A DNA stretch of 64,000 bases from NCBI GenBank assembly GCA_002633005.1, contig NMRA01000250.1:131092-195091 (forward strand), in the 5' to 3' direction. A program made the translations under genes and the position numbers. The DNA comes from Phoronis australis (lineage: Eukaryota; Phoronida; Phoronidae). Shown piece after piece: positions 34,531 through 46,953 of this stretch. The notes beneath the pieces are model-generated. The model had not been told where the DNA came from. It ran no database searches and was given only the letters and a program-made list of their open reading frames with translations. Every line of letters starts with the position of its first letter. The stretch's first letter is position 1.

Positions 34531-35716
34531 AAATACACTCTGGCCTGGGGACAGTGGATTTGCAGCCGGGTCAGTAAACTTTCACAGGGCCATGTGGGTG
34601 TGGTCTAATATTCAAGTAACTGGCCTGCCACGTCAGCACATGCATTTGCTGAAGCTCGAACACTGGTCAATAGTTGGGGCATCTGTGATTCACACCACTA
34701 CAAACATTATTTCACCAATACCACGATCGTTTAGCTACTGCCGCCATTAACAGTAACGTTCTAATTTATTCAATTGTTGTGAGCCATGTGCTCAGATACT
34801 TCTCACTTGAAGCAAACAACCCAGGTTGAAGCTATAAGTCTACACTTGGCTTTAAATAATCAAGTTAAATAACCGTTTTCCTATTCTGCTCTTGTGTCCA
34901 TTAAGTGAACAGTGATTTTTGTAAAATGTCAGTCGTGAAAGCATAAAACGAAGCCCATTTAATGTGAAGTTCTTTAATGAAAAACAAAAAACCTCCACAA
35001 ACATTTGCTCAGGTAAAGGTTGCAATGAACAAGGATCTACTTTCATTGTATGCTGATACCTGGGTTATATTTAAAAGTTTGACTGAAAACGCCACACAAA
35101 CATAATGATATTTTTTATAAAAAGTTATCAAACAAGAAATAACATGGCACTCATTACATCAAAGTATCTAATTTGCATAAAAATCCTTCACAAATATTGA
35201 ATTGTGTTCATCAAAAACAAACTATTTCACAAACTGACAAGAAACCATAGATTGAAACCAAAATACAGTATAATCGTTAGGAACTTTGCAATGCACAACC
35301 AATATTTGACAAAAGACATTTGTTGCTAAAATAGAACATATAAATTAGACCAAGGCAAGAAGCCATGAGAAAAACCCTATTTTGAGCATGTAATTCATTG
35401 TTTGACAGCAAACATTATGAATCTTGTGGATAATTTAGTCCAGGTTCCGAGTTTGAACATAAGATTTTGATTTTCTACAAAAACCCAAGCCTATCAATTA
35501 CTCTTGCATAACTCATTTTTAAATTGACTATAAGGTACAGAGATTGCAAAGGAAAAAAACTGTAGACTTTTACTTTCTTTAGAAATACCTCAATGGTTCT
35601 TACTTTTCTTTGATACAATAATCGACAATAGGCACTAACAGAGGACACTTTAAAAATCAGTCTGATACCTTTTATCAGAATGGAAAAACTGGTTCTCAAA
35701 ATGCAGGGTCCCTGTA
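34531..35716. other. Intergenic sequence
   Basis: AT-rich sequence between the truncated transposon and the 69-bp array. No gene, RNA or repeat recognised. Confidence 0.6.
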
Positions 35717-36131
35717 AGTGACTCCTATGCAATATTAACCCATGTGTATCTGCACTTCAGAGCTTCCACTTGTCAATGCTCCAAAAGTGACTCCTATGCA
35801 ATATTAACCCATGTGTATCTGCACTTCAGAGCTTCCACTTGTCAATGCTCCAAAAGTGACTCCTATGCAATATTAACCCATGTGTATCTGCACTTCAGAG
35901 CTTCCACTTGTCAATGCTCCAAAAGTGACTCCTATGCAATATTAACCCATGTGTATCTGCACTTCAGAGCTTCCACTTGTCAATGCTCCAAAAGTGACTC
36001 CTATGCAATATTAACCCATGTGTATCTGCACTTCAGAGCTTCCACTTGTCAATGCTCCAAAAGTGACTCCTATGCAATATTAACCCATGTGTATCTGCAC
36101 TTCAGAGCTTCCACTTGTCAATGCTCCAAAA
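35717..36131. repeat. 69-bp tandem repeat, six near-identical copies
   Basis: The unit runs from AGTGACTCCTATGCAATATT to CAATGCTCCAAA. The six copies appear identical, and because 69 is divisible by three the array is open in one frame (six identical 23-residue units). There are no splice signals or homology, so I treat the reading frame as incidental. The lack of differences implies a recent expansion or gene conversion. Confidence 0.95.
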
Positions 36132-38010
36132 GATTCAAGGGACATGATCAGTGTCAGGGCAGAAATGCATTTTGGACTTCTTGAAGTTTGGCTTTCATCA
36201 GAACTTTTAAACAGCAAAATCTCTTGTCTTCGTCATTTTATTAGAAAATGCTGGTTCCCAAAGTTGGTTTCCTGTCATTCAGTAGAATTAATTGAGACGG
36301 AAGCCCATGACCTTTTCATTTGAATACACTCAAAATATTCCTTGGTGCATTGACTTTTACTTGAAGCTCTACTACCAAAGCATGTGTCTACTCTACTACT
36401 ACCGAGGTCTTCAGTTCAAACATGCAAAAGGTGCAAACCTCAAATACACAATGTTGTAGCTGATAGTATCAACTTAAGGCTATGTAGGACCTTATCGCCA
36501 AGTTTGTATTTATTCAAATATCTACTTCTTCTTTAGCGTTCCGGAGCCAAATATCTACAAAACTCTTAGATTTTAACCCAGTAAAGTTTAATAGTAATAT
36601 TTTCTGGAAGTAGACTCTTTATCAATTTACCATTAATTGGGTCATGTGACTGCGTATTAGAAAAAAATACCAAAAAGACAGGTACGTTGACAACGTAATG
36701 AGGGTTTCTACATCATTGACAAAATTCAACTTGATACAAATGGTCAACATGAAATCTAAAAAATGCTGAAATAGGAAAAATAAGTCCCTCATGCAAAAGT
36801 AAAAATAATTCCTCACAGAGTTTTGGAGGAGAATGCATTAAGCATGATAGTATCTGATAGCATCATATGAATCCGATCAGCAATTTTTGAGATGACGTTC
36901 CAAATTTAACCAGATTTGGACATTTTTCTAAGGTCCAACATAAACTTAAAGCAATTGTTTACTAATCCGCAGGCTACATCCAACTAATAAGTTGGGATGT
37001 TATTATGCCACATGAACAATCCTTTATTGCTAGTACATAAAACCTTTTAAAGAGACTTAATTTGACCACAATACGAGATGCACAGAGTGTACTATTGAAC
37101 CTCGAGGCAAAACATACCTCAAGCATCAACTCAATTGATAGAAAATATAAAATAACATAAAAACTCTACCAAGACAGGCACAAAATTCTCATTTGATATT
37201 TAACGCCAAATGATTAAAAACAAATGTCAGCCAAGGACGTCCACCCATATGGCACATACCAGTCATTGACCCTCTAACTTGGTACTTCAAATGTTGAATC
37301 AAATGTCACCTAATGTACCCCAGCTTTGCCCAAGTGTACTTCTTTAAGCTAACACTTCCATAATTTTGGATGATCTCGTTTAATCTTTAAATCTGGGACT
37401 TTGAAACTCATTAGACAAAGGCAAAAATTCACATCTTTTATTAAGCTCATTTTTTCTAAATCTGATATTTCTCTAATTTTAGGCAAAATTAATCCATTAC
37501 TTAATGGTCAAATATTCTCATTTGCTCCAAAACCATGAACAATGGCCCCAAACTTATGGAGTAATTTGGCCTGCATGCAAATACCGGGTAATAGAACTTC
37601 TATGATTTCCTTTCATTCATGGAAAAATTATGGAAAATTTTTCTAAAATACTGTCCAATGGAAACTATGCTACTGACCCTGAACATAAAAGAGCAAGTAG
37701 TAGTGCTTCCAGCTTATCACAGAAAACAAATGAGAACACATTTTTTCACAAGTGCTAAATTGCTGAACTTTTACCATGGTTTCAGCAGTAATTGCAAGTC
37801 AAAATAAGAAGTTACGATAAAAAATATTTACAATTCTTGAAACTAGAGAACATGACGTATTTTAATAGTGAATCACTGTAAAATTTGAGATGACATAGTT
37901 TCAGCAGGCACATAAAAAGTCACCATTGGACAACTGATGTAAAAATGAGATGTATCAGCTTGGGACCTCCCAAACTCATGTTTTCATCGTCAAAAAATTG
38001 AAAAACGATA
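36132..38010. other. Intergenic sequence, 3' flank of the TLCD5-like gene
   Basis: AT-rich, with no recognised gene or repeat. TTTATT near 37436 could be a minus-strand polyadenylation signal but is far from the stop codon. Confidence 0.5.
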
Positions 38011-38017
38011 TTCATGA

Positions 38018-38475
38018 TGGTTGTATTAATCCCACCCTCCATCCAACAGTATCAGTGGAACCGTTCTCATACCCTGCGAACTAATAATTGCTCCTTCTCA
38101 ATCTCTTCCAATCTACATGTACATCCAATACCATTTGATGTCAATACATCTCTGTTTTCGTACTCTTCAAACACACACCTCATTATTGTTCCTTATCAAT
38201 CTTCACCACACTAGGTGCAACACCATTTGATATCAAGATATCACCATCCTCAAGGTCACACCTAAGGACTGGCCTCTCTTCACCTTCACCATGCTATATC
38301 CAACACCGTCCGATATCATGATTCTCTAGTCTCAAGCACTGCAAACACACACCTCGTAATTGTTTCTTCTTAACCTTCATCATGATATATCAAACACAAC
38401 TCAATATCACAACATCTCAGTTGTTTGATTATTGCTCTTTCTTAACCTCTGCCGTACTGTATCCAACACCATCTG
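38018..38475 (-). repeat. Decayed tandem repeats sharing sequence with the TLCD5-like C-terminal tail
   Basis: The phrase 'TATCCAACACCATCTGGTATC', which codes for the tail of the TLCD5-like protein (complement of 38459-38480), recurs downstream in diverged form near 38124, 38217, 38297 and 38388. Each occurrence lies within a block of about 90-130 bp that also has 'ATTGCTCCTTCTCAATCT'- or 'TTCTTAACCT'-like sequence. Confidence 0.55.
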
Positions 38476-41400
38476 GTATCGGGATATTCCCATTCTCTGA
38501 CTCTGCACTTTTGTCTTTCCTCAGTCTAAATCTCTTTGCGTACTTCCTAATAGCAAACTTCACAATCATGTAAAAGAATACCCAACTGATTGCGTAGATA
38601 CAAGTTCCAGCTGCCCGTCCAACAAAACCGGTGTCCATCTGATAATAAGCGTATATCAACTTAGATCCAACACCTAGTCGCACCACTCCAAACAGTACCA
38701 TGAAGAGAATGTCATTGATGTCTCCAAGCCAAGTGTGGTAATTACCCGTTTCTCGAAGGAACCACCTCAGCTGCAGTAAAGGGTTGGTAATTTCCGTCCC
38801 GAACAGTGTAGCGGTCATCTCAGTCCCATACATGCCCCTCAGTGTACTCATGCCCAGTCCAAGGTTGCTAACCACATGATGGAGCAGCATGACTTGACCT
38901 AGTGAAGAAGGATTACATGTAGCAACCACGACAACCATAATCATTAACGCTGCATTCTTCCCAGTTTAGCTGGCTGAAAAACAAAGTCCCTTTATTCCCA
39001 TAAAATCGGTCTCAAAATCATCCTCACCAGGATAGGACTATATTTCCATTACCGACAGGAATATCGAAAGCATTTTAACTAATTGACAGAAAATGCTTAT
39101 CAGAGCTTATTGCGGTTGACTGACCAAAAATTGTGAATTCGAAAATGACAAATGTACACATTGCCTGTGACTTCGATTTGTAAAAAAACAGAATCCTATT
39201 GTGGAAAATGATATAATAACACCGATGAAAGAAGAAGTCGACCTAAATTGATTGTTATAGCTAGACAGAGACAAGTGCAGCTTTAAGTTCATTGTTTATT
39301 AACAACTCACACTTTCCTCAAGACTGAGAGGTTAAATGTATGAGCAAGAAGGCATGGAAAATACCAAAGAGCAAAATCAATCCTTTGATCATGCTTCTCA
39401 GGAGACAGTTACTCACATGAAGCTATTCGTGTACTTCTCCCCAAGTATCACGCCTGAGACAAAACAAGACGGTCTCAACAGATTGTCCTGTTACGAAAAT
39501 ACTATGCTAGCAAAGAAAAAATATTGATACCAAACTTTTGGTAAACCATCATCCAGCAACACCTTCAGTTCAGGACTTGACCCCAAATTTACAGGTCACC
39601 AAATGGGAACTGAGGTCGCCAAAATAAGAAAACTTCATGGCATTGTCGAAAACCAAAAATGACAAACTGGAGGCAAAAACGATTGATTCTGACTTCGATT
39701 TGTTTACTTAAAGTAAATTTTGAGTGCCTGCTTGGATGGGTGTGCGGTAACTTCATGGTGACCTCAGAGTTTTACCAGGTCGCCAAACAAAATCCGAGGT
39801 CTCATTGGCGATTTGCTATCAAAAACTTGTATTTTTAACATTATTGAGCTTTCAAAACTTATTTTTTCCGATATTACACTGTGTTGATTACTGAGCAAAA
39901 GCATAATGTCTGACAGACATTTACCATTTTGTTAATAAACTAACTGCTGAGAATTTCTCAGTGAAGTAACACAAGGTTTTCTAAACTACGTCAAACATAA
40001 ACTCACTTTCTGTTTGGTGATACAGACACCAAATCAAGTCATAGGAGAAGTAAGACCAACTCAGGATGGCGCACTTGTGCTGAAGTGGAGTGCTGGGTAC
40101 ACCTGGTGGTAACAGAATAAAACTGAACATCAATGCAATGCCAAAGTCCGATACAGCACTAATTTGATCAACCTGAAATAGACAAAACTTCAAAGTGTAC
40201 AACCGTAACACAACACCGTAACTACACTAACTCCTCCCCCATGAGTAATCAATGAACTCCACTCCATACATGGTCTCCAGCCCCAAATATGAACTAAAAG
40301 AATGGTTCCAAAGATGGCGCAGCATGGGCGTTTCTAAAGTTTGCATGTCATGGCTTTGCAGTTTCTGTTTACGGCAATTTCAATGCATACCAAATTTACT
40401 GAGATTCATCAATGTCTGAGACAGGTGTTGACTGGCATTTTCACAGCCTATGGAATAAATTATCGACCAGTCATGTCACTTTCATTTTGCAATTTATACC
40501 TGTAGGAATAAGAAAGTTTGCAGTGATTCTGCAGCACTCGCGTCACTGCACATCATCATCGCATACACAGCCTGAAATGATACTTTACACTGCTAATGCA
40601 CTACAGTCTTAAAGGAGCATGCCACCCAAAAAACAACCTAATTTGTATCAATTTAGATCGAGTAGTTCTTCTCCATAACGACAAGTGCGGTTGCGTTACC
40701 CAACACCTAATGGCAGACAGAGGTGTTGAAATTATCCAATGATGTCATCGGTTTCACACGCAGTCTGTTCACGGGTTACTGGTGTCAGCCTATCTCTTGA
40801 AGTCATCATTTAAGACCAATAAATCATCAAACTTCGATGTAAAACCCTTAAAAATACACCAAGTTCTTATAAAAACGTGTTGTTTTATTTCGCTTTTACG
40901 GATTTATTGGTATTTGGACACACCGTAGCCTACAAAGTTCGGCAGGCCAATAAGGTCCATAGCAGGAGTTTGGGGTCCGTTCAGAGATAAATTCGAAGTA
41001 TTTTCCGTGAGATACAGACAGGAGAACCAAGATCTGTGTTGTTTAGAGTTGTGATTTTTTAAGTTCTAAACACAAAACGCTTGTTATCCTGGCCAGTGGC
41101 TCAGAGACCGATCAGGCCCGTCGCGGCCGGCCAGATTGACTCCGAATCATTATCCCGGCCAGTGGCTCGGAAACTGATCAGACATCACGAACATAAACCA
41201 TCCAAAGTTCGGTGGAAACTAAACTTCCAGTCAAAAAAATATTATACTAGTGAGCCAAAGTAATGTGCACCTTGATTATGTTGGTGAATTACCCACGAAA
41301 CTGCAAATCTACTTACTCGTCGGGGGCCGCGAATTCAGGTTCCGCTTTGGCCACAGCACCGTCAGGGCAGAAGATGTACATTGACAATCATTATTTGAGT

Positions 41401-42966
41401 AATGTAAATGCAAATAAAGATTCCCCTAACACCTGGTCGTGGGATGGAAATCGAGTTGTTTCACAACGGTTTCTGCCAGCAAACACTAAGTTAGCATGAG
41501 CTCACACGGCCTCGGTGTCCCGTCAATTAGTTTTATTGCACCTATAGCCGGTAACTCAGTGATTTATTCATTGCTGGCTTCTCAAATCATTTGCACTCAC
41601 GAACACTCCAAAGGCATTACAACTTGCATCTAATGAGACAGACTTTGTTTCAATTTTATATAAGTATTGGTTAGGGTAAGAATAATTCATTTTGAAACAG
41701 AACGCTCAGTAAACAATGCCAACAAGGCAACTCGCAATCCCGACTTAGGACGAGGTAGAGAGCTCATCAATCCCGACTTCGCAGGTGGATCGTTAAGTTT
41801 TACAGGCTATCAATTCAAACAGGAATACAGTGATGAAGAAATACTAGAGAGGCGCCGTGAACAAGCTCAGACAACGGAACGTATGGAGTTATTTGGTAAG
41901 CCGGCATTCGTCAGGCACTGTCGACGTCTGCAGGCCACAGACACGGAGATGTTTCACGGCCTCATACTTGCCATTTACAGCTTACATTTCATTCTTCACT
42001 ACCATGAGCCACTTCCTAAGCATTTCGGACTCTCGAGGAAGTAAAAAAAATGATATACCAGCTTTCCTCACAGCTGCTTAGTTCGGACAAGCGGGAACGA
42101 TGCACCGCAACATAGCGGCATTCACTCTGCATATGAACCACTGACGTCGCTAGCATTGTTTCTCACCTTCCTCACAAGTTAACGCGACATCTCTTGGCAA
42201 GGTAAGGTCGACCGTATGCGAGGCGAAGTGGATATAGACCGATTAAGATGGCAAAAAAGACTAATTAAATCGGGTGGCATTCTCCTTTAATTTAACTGCA
42301 GTTTCCATTTGAACTATGCAAAGAAAAATCTTTCATAAACACCTCTAAGTCTGGTCTGCATGCCACCTGTTGATCACATCCCATGACCTAATGAACATAA
42401 GTGTGAAAAGATTTCTGCCCCAACCGGACTCGAACCCAGGACCTTCTGCTAACAGTGCAGACACTCTGGTCCACTGAGCAACCAGGATCACTGATCAAAA
42501 AACAGAAATCCAATCAGTGGTCCCAATGGTTCAGTAGACTAGACTGTTTGCATCATTAGCAGGTCACGGGTTCGAGACTCAGTTGGGGCAGAAATCTTTT
42601 CACAGTTATGCTCATTAGGTCATGTGATGTGAGCAGCAAGTGGTGTGCTGACCAGATTTAGAGCTGTTTGTGACCTATATATCCACCCAATTTCAAGTTT
42701 AATATTAGTTTGAAAATATCTTCCCAAATTTGAATGAGATGGATTCAGCTCAGTTTACCTGCTACTTCGAAAACGAAGGGTCCCTGAACAAATTGGCACC
42801 AGCCGCTGATGCATACGATCAGGATAGCGTGAATGCACGTGACGACTCGGCAATGCCATTCAGGCCGGCGTGTGGGACTGTACCAGCAGAAAAACTTGTA
42901 GAGTACCGTCCAGCCAAGAACAGAGGCAAACCAGGGGTACAGGGTATTGTACACTGTCACTTCCAT
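38429..42966 (-). CDS. TLCD5: TLC-domain membrane protein, TLCD5 (TMEM136)-like
   Basis: Three minus-strand exons were joined: 42966-42759, 40102-40007 and 38898-38429. Phases close to 774 nt or 257 residues, close to my recollection of vertebrate TLCD5. Exon 1 begins at the methionine of 'MEVTVYNTLYPW' and contains 'RRPEWHCRVVTCIHA'. The exon 1-2 junction gives 'GPFVFEVAGVPSTPLQ', matching the family's GPW-P-F...G-x-P-N-T-P-L-Q. The exon 2-3 junction gives 'YHQTESQVMLLHHV', with the TLC-domain histidine pair H108-H109. Exon 3 carries 'FGTEITNPLLQLRWFLRET' (residues 134-152). Several hydrophobic helices are followed by a basic and then acidic cytoplasmic tail. The role of TLCD5 is poorly known; other TLC proteins act on membrane lipids, and no reaction can be assigned. 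Intron 1 contains a complete transposon. Confidence 0.88.
40613..42286 (+). mobile_element. TTAA-flanked DNA transposon (non-autonomous), complete copy
   Basis: A 1,674-bp element in TLCD5-like intron 1. Its ends are AGGAGCATGCCACCC and GGGTGGCATTCTCCT, inverted with 14 of 15 matches, and TTAA flanks both sides (40609-40612 and 42287-42290). A TTAA target fits the Kolobok or piggyBac superfamilies; the purine-rich AGGAG terminus is, from memory, closer to Kolobok. The longest open frame (41667-42044, 125 codons) resembles no transposase I know, so the copy is probably non-autonomous. Confidence 0.8.
42385..42492 (-). repeat. tRNA-derived SINE, left arm of an inverted pair
   Basis: The minus strand reads 'TTGCTCAGTGGACCAGAG' (A-box-like) and 'GGTTCGAGTCC' (B-box, exact to the GGTTCRANTCC consensus). 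It is followed by a 3' body ending 'CATGACCTAATGAACATAAG' in plus-strand reading. Confidence 0.65.
42505..42645 (+). repeat. tRNA-derived SINE, right arm of an inverted pair
   Basis: Plus-strand copy of the same family: A-box-like 'TGGTTCAGTAGACTAGA', B-box-like 'GGTTCGAGACTC' and the same body ('GCAGAAATCTTTTCACAGTT', 'CATTAGGTCATGTGATGTG'). Head-to-head with 42385-42492, it forms a palindrome with arms of over 100 bp. Confidence 0.65.
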
Positions 42967-43539
42967 AGTTATACAGGCAGTGACTGAAACATAACCATAA
43001 CCATATTGTTTTGATTGACTGACCACAAGAATAATGCCACTAGCAGATGCATTTCGCAGAGTGAGCTTTACAAATTTTGCTTTGATGGATTCAACCTTAT
43101 AAGCTGCTACAAAATAGTTATTATGTTGCATTTTCGAGGTTCTAATACCTGTTTACATAGAATGTTTTCATTATGCGGACTGTGGATGTATTCATAAGAA
43201 CCTGAATCATACTAAAATAAAAATAATTAAAACAACAAACAAAAACATATCCTTACTTTAAAGAGACTCAATACAAGGATGAAACAGTATCATTTAAATA
43301 GAACATTAGCAATGGTATTTCTTCCCAGCAAAAACCCCCATATTTCAATTTATAAAACTTTCAAAATAAAGTTATCTTTGTGAGGCTCTACATATGAGTT
43401 GGTGCAAGCCCAGTCTCAATAAGCAACTGGCACACCACAGGTTGTCATTGTTGGTCTAATTTATTGTCACTCCCTGCAACTGACTGCGTTCATTACTTGT
43501 TGTTGGGCCTAGCAAGGAAGTCACTGTGTTTTTTTCTTC

Positions 43540-43573
43540 TGACGAAGGTGTTTCAATAAACGACACCGAAACA
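43540..43573 (+). ncRNA. Hammerhead-ribozyme-like core, uncertain
   Basis: CTGACGA is followed by a potential stem (GGTGT...ACACC) and then GAAAC, the order of conserved parts of a hammerhead core. An unpaired A before the stem and no verified stems I and III make activity doubtful. Such motifs occur at the edges of Penelope-like and other retroelements, so this may be retroelement debris. Confidence 0.25.
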
Positions 43574-43675
43574 TGTCAAGCCAGTTTAAATCCGTTGTTG
43601 TTTTTATTATAAGTTATCTTTGTGGTACATTTAAGATTCCCCTCTGTCATCATTTACAGTCAAAAGCAATCAGAC

Positions 43676-43885
43676 AAAATAGTATATTCCAGCCATCAAG
43701 GCTAATTCTACTAACATCAAAAAATAACTGGCTGAAATAACAAACAAAATAGTGTATTCCAGCCATCAAGGCTAATTCTACTAACATCAAAAAATAACTG
43801 GCTGAAATAACAAACAAAATAGTGTATTCCAGCCATCAAGGCTAATTCTACTAACATCAAAAAATAACTGGCTGAAATAACAAAC
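43676..43885. repeat. 70-bp tandem repeat, three copies
   Basis: Three consecutive 70-bp units of the form 'AAAATAGTGTATTCCAGCCA' through 'GGCTGAAATAACAAAC' are nearly identical; the first copy has a single change. Confidence 0.95.
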
Positions 43886-45448
43886 AAAATAGCTTAGCCA
43901 CCTTAATAAGTTTCCTGTTACAGAATTACCGGGAGGTGATTCTCTGATTAAGTCACATTGGTTAGTATAAATCTCAAGCATAGTTTCATATGTACATACA
44001 GGCATCTCCAATCATGTCTGCACTTGAGCTAAATTTGGTTGAATGAGAAGACCATGATAACAAGGTCTTCACGGCGGAAAATTTGTGACCTACAGGCATA
44101 TGTTGGGAACACAGCAAGCACAAAACAAAAACAAAGTATTTCAAAGTATGATGATTTTGTAGCTAAAAACAACACGAAAAAATATAAAATCTAATTAACT
44201 ATCAAACTGGGTAGTCCAGGGCAATAAAAGCTTGTATTTCTGGTTAGACCCAAAAACTGAGGAACATAGAAGAGCTTTAATTTGAACAATTTGGCTTGCT
44301 TGATTTGAATTGAACCCAGCGCTCCCCATAGAAAATAGCTGCAGTGTGGTCAAAATATTTAAATTTGAACACAGAACCAGGGCACAAAATGGATTGTTTT
44401 AACATCCATTAACAATAGTATGGTTAGAAACAAAGAGAGTTATGAAGGTGTTGACACATAGTTAGGGCTATCCAAGCCATCCATCAAGATTTATCTCTAC
44501 ACTGAAACAAATGTTAGTTTAAATATTGTACATTTACATATTTACATAACAACATTCCATAGTCAACAGCTAAGCAAGGGATATCATACTGTAAGCACAC
44601 ATAACACAAAGTCTTGATGCTAATTTTTCCCCACCTGGTGTTGAATCATAGAGGCAACGTGAGACAGCCAGAGCAGTTAGGTAGTGCTACATATCATCAG
44701 CTCCAAAAGGGATTGAATTTAACTTCATCACCTGAAGAAAAAAAGAGCACAGATATCTTCATGTCAGGATACTTTGGTCACAGTTTTTCATTTGTGTTGA
44801 AATTCTAACAAGATCTATAGTGTACTCTGTTGAGTTTGTTGTGTTCTAGTTGATGGAAACAAACCTGGTGATCAGTGTTTCAACAGATGACAGAACAACT
44901 GTTTTTCAACTGGATAATATAGACTACAGGCATGCAGAAAACGGAGTGTCGGCAGCTGTTTCTAATGATTTCATGAACTGCCAAGACTATTTTCAGACTC
45001 TTCTGATACAAAACGCTGTGTCCAAAACTTGAGAAACATGATGAACTCCAAAAATGCCCATGCCCCATTTTCAGAATCATAAAAATTCAATTTCTGCTGG
45101 AATATTGGTGTCCTAAATTTTAGAGAATGTCCAAAATTGGAGAAAATTTAGCGCATGTTTACAATTGGCCAGTTACCTTGCAAAATAAACCTCAATCACA
45201 AGGTTCTATTCCATTAACTAGAATGCAAATTCAATGCAAAACATTTTGTCAGATTATCAACACAAGACATCTCCACAGTATTAATCTCACAACTCTCCTT
45301 TGTTTCATTACAGATGCTTAAAGCCATCGTGCACAATAACTTAGCAAATGCGTAATATTAAAGATTATTTCCCAGGAAATACCGCCATGACAGGAGGGCA
45401 AAAGTTAGATTGCCTTCCCTCATGACCATTAATGAAAGAAAATTAACA
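43886..45448. other. Intergenic sequence
   Basis: No recognised gene, RNA or repeat. Open frames of 60-74 codons here lack homology or splice context. Confidence 0.6.
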
Positions 45449-45700
45449 CATGCACGCACCCAGGGTGGTTCGAATGAGCCCCCCATTTAGCAAAGTGAGC
45501 AAAAAGATCCACTTCAGAGAAACAAAAGTCTGAGTAAACAAGACAAAAGTCCACTAAAAAGGCAGGAACTATCAAAATTCGGCCAACGCATAATTCACAG
45601 CTCCGAATGTTCCTCGTTTTTTTCTTTTGTTTTTTTTTAGTATAAGGTCCACATGCCCATTATTCAAACCCCCTCACTCTGTAGGCTGGGAGCGTGCATG
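45449..45700 (-). mobile_element. MITE-A copy 6
   Basis: A 252-bp element with ends CATGCACGCACCCAGG and GGGAGCGTGCATG. TAACA flanks both edges (45444-45448 and 45701-45705), a perfect 5-bp target duplication. Orientation is opposite to copies 2-5. Confidence 0.9.
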
Positions 45701-46483
45701 TAACACCTAGTAAGGTGGCTCAGCCATTCTGTAATTGTAATTTTGCCCCCATAATAGTCATTACCAAGCCATTTTGGTAACAATGTAATAAGCCCTTATG
45801 ATCGGGAAATGGTATTTTGGGCGATTACTCTTGTCAAGTACCCTGTCAAAGGGAGCAGGTCAGTTTCAGTCGCCAAGGCAGTATGATAGTCAAAACGATT
45901 CTTTGAAACTAATTTTTCTTCAAACAAAGGTTAAGAATGTCACACTTTGGCAAAATGGTGGCAAGTGTGAATGAAATTCGTGGTGAGGGGGGGTTGGAAT
46001 TTTGGATAGCGAGAGAATTTTCCTCTTGTTGAAAAAAATGCTAATCAGAAGGCACTCACCGATTAAACATGGTTCCCGGCGATTTTGCTCCAATGCACAC
46101 GCTCAACATAATCTCACACCAAGTGAAAATAACATCAAGCGTGACAAAATAAATTGAGATTGCTGATTGGTTGACAGTTATTCTGCAGTTCATTTGAAAG
46201 AGGCACGAATGAAAGAGGGGTAAGCTATGCGAATGGTGTGTGGTATTTATAAGTCATTAGCGTAAATAACTTGCAATTAATAGATGTATGTTATCAATGA
46301 TTATGTTAGCACAACATGTGAAAAAAGGGTTGGAGGATATGTGCAAACTGGGACAAGTCAGAATGTTGTCTGACAGTATTATTAATTGTATTGTTTTGTT
46401 GTTTTTTTTTTATTCAGTTTGATTGGCATGACCCCTGAGTTAGGTACAATGATGATGTAATTTGTTTACTACAGTATAGTGAG

Positions 46484-46641
46484 GAACTTTCTAGAAGACT
46501 CTAGCATGACAGAGATAAATGCAGTCTGGAATATTCTAGAGACTAGTATATGTTTGTAGAATGATTGGGTAGATTCAGGAAAGCTCTAGAATGTGCTTGA
46601 ATTGATGAAAAGTTCCAGAACAATGCATTAGGCTATAAATA
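46484..46641 (+). promoter_or_regulatory. Promoter-like region: clustered heat-shock elements plus TATA box
   Basis: Several arrays of the HSF motif (alternating GAA and TTC with 2-bp gaps) are present. 46484-46496 is GAActTTCtaGAA, exact. 46529-46541 is GAAtaTTCtaGAG. 46574-46591 is TTCagGAAagCTCtaGAA, extended by tgTGCttGAA. 46613-46620 is TTCcaGAA. TATAAATA follows at 46634-46641. The spacing is like that of hsp promoters. No heat-shock protein sequence follows. Confidence 0.65.
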
Positions 46642-46947
46642 CACAAGCACGGGTTTGTGTTAGTCAGATCAAGTCAGTTCAAGTGAGATCAAATCAGTTA
46701 ATCAGAAGTTCAAGAAAGTTAATCAGGAGAACTACAGTTGAGTTGCAGTGAAGAGAATCAACAGTTACAGCGATATTCAATAGAGAGCCAGCTATAGAGA
46801 CAGCAGGTTATTGAATCGACAAGTGTAACAGTTGGTGAATGTGTCTCAGAAGTTCATCACAAGTCAAGGCTTCGCAGCACTGGTTGGAGCATAGACATTA
46901 CGTCGGACGTTTTGTTTGAGTAGGCTTGTGAACATACGGTCGGGATA

Positions 46948-46953
46948 AATAAA
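46948..46953 (+). terminator. Polyadenylation signal of the LTR-like unit
   Basis: AATAAA in 'GGGATAAATAAAGGATT', about 310 bp after the TATA box, where an LTR or short transcript would be expected to end. Confidence 0.4.

Noticed and set aside
35744-36184. 146-codon frame made of six identical 23-residue units
   Set aside because: By-product of a 69-bp tandem repeat; no splice context or homology.
40007-40172. Longer version of TLCD5-like exon 2 starting at a TATTTCAG acceptor
   Set aside because: It would need phase 0 from exon 1, which ends in phase 1, and would add residues absent from the family. The acceptor at 40103-40104 gives the exact family junction.
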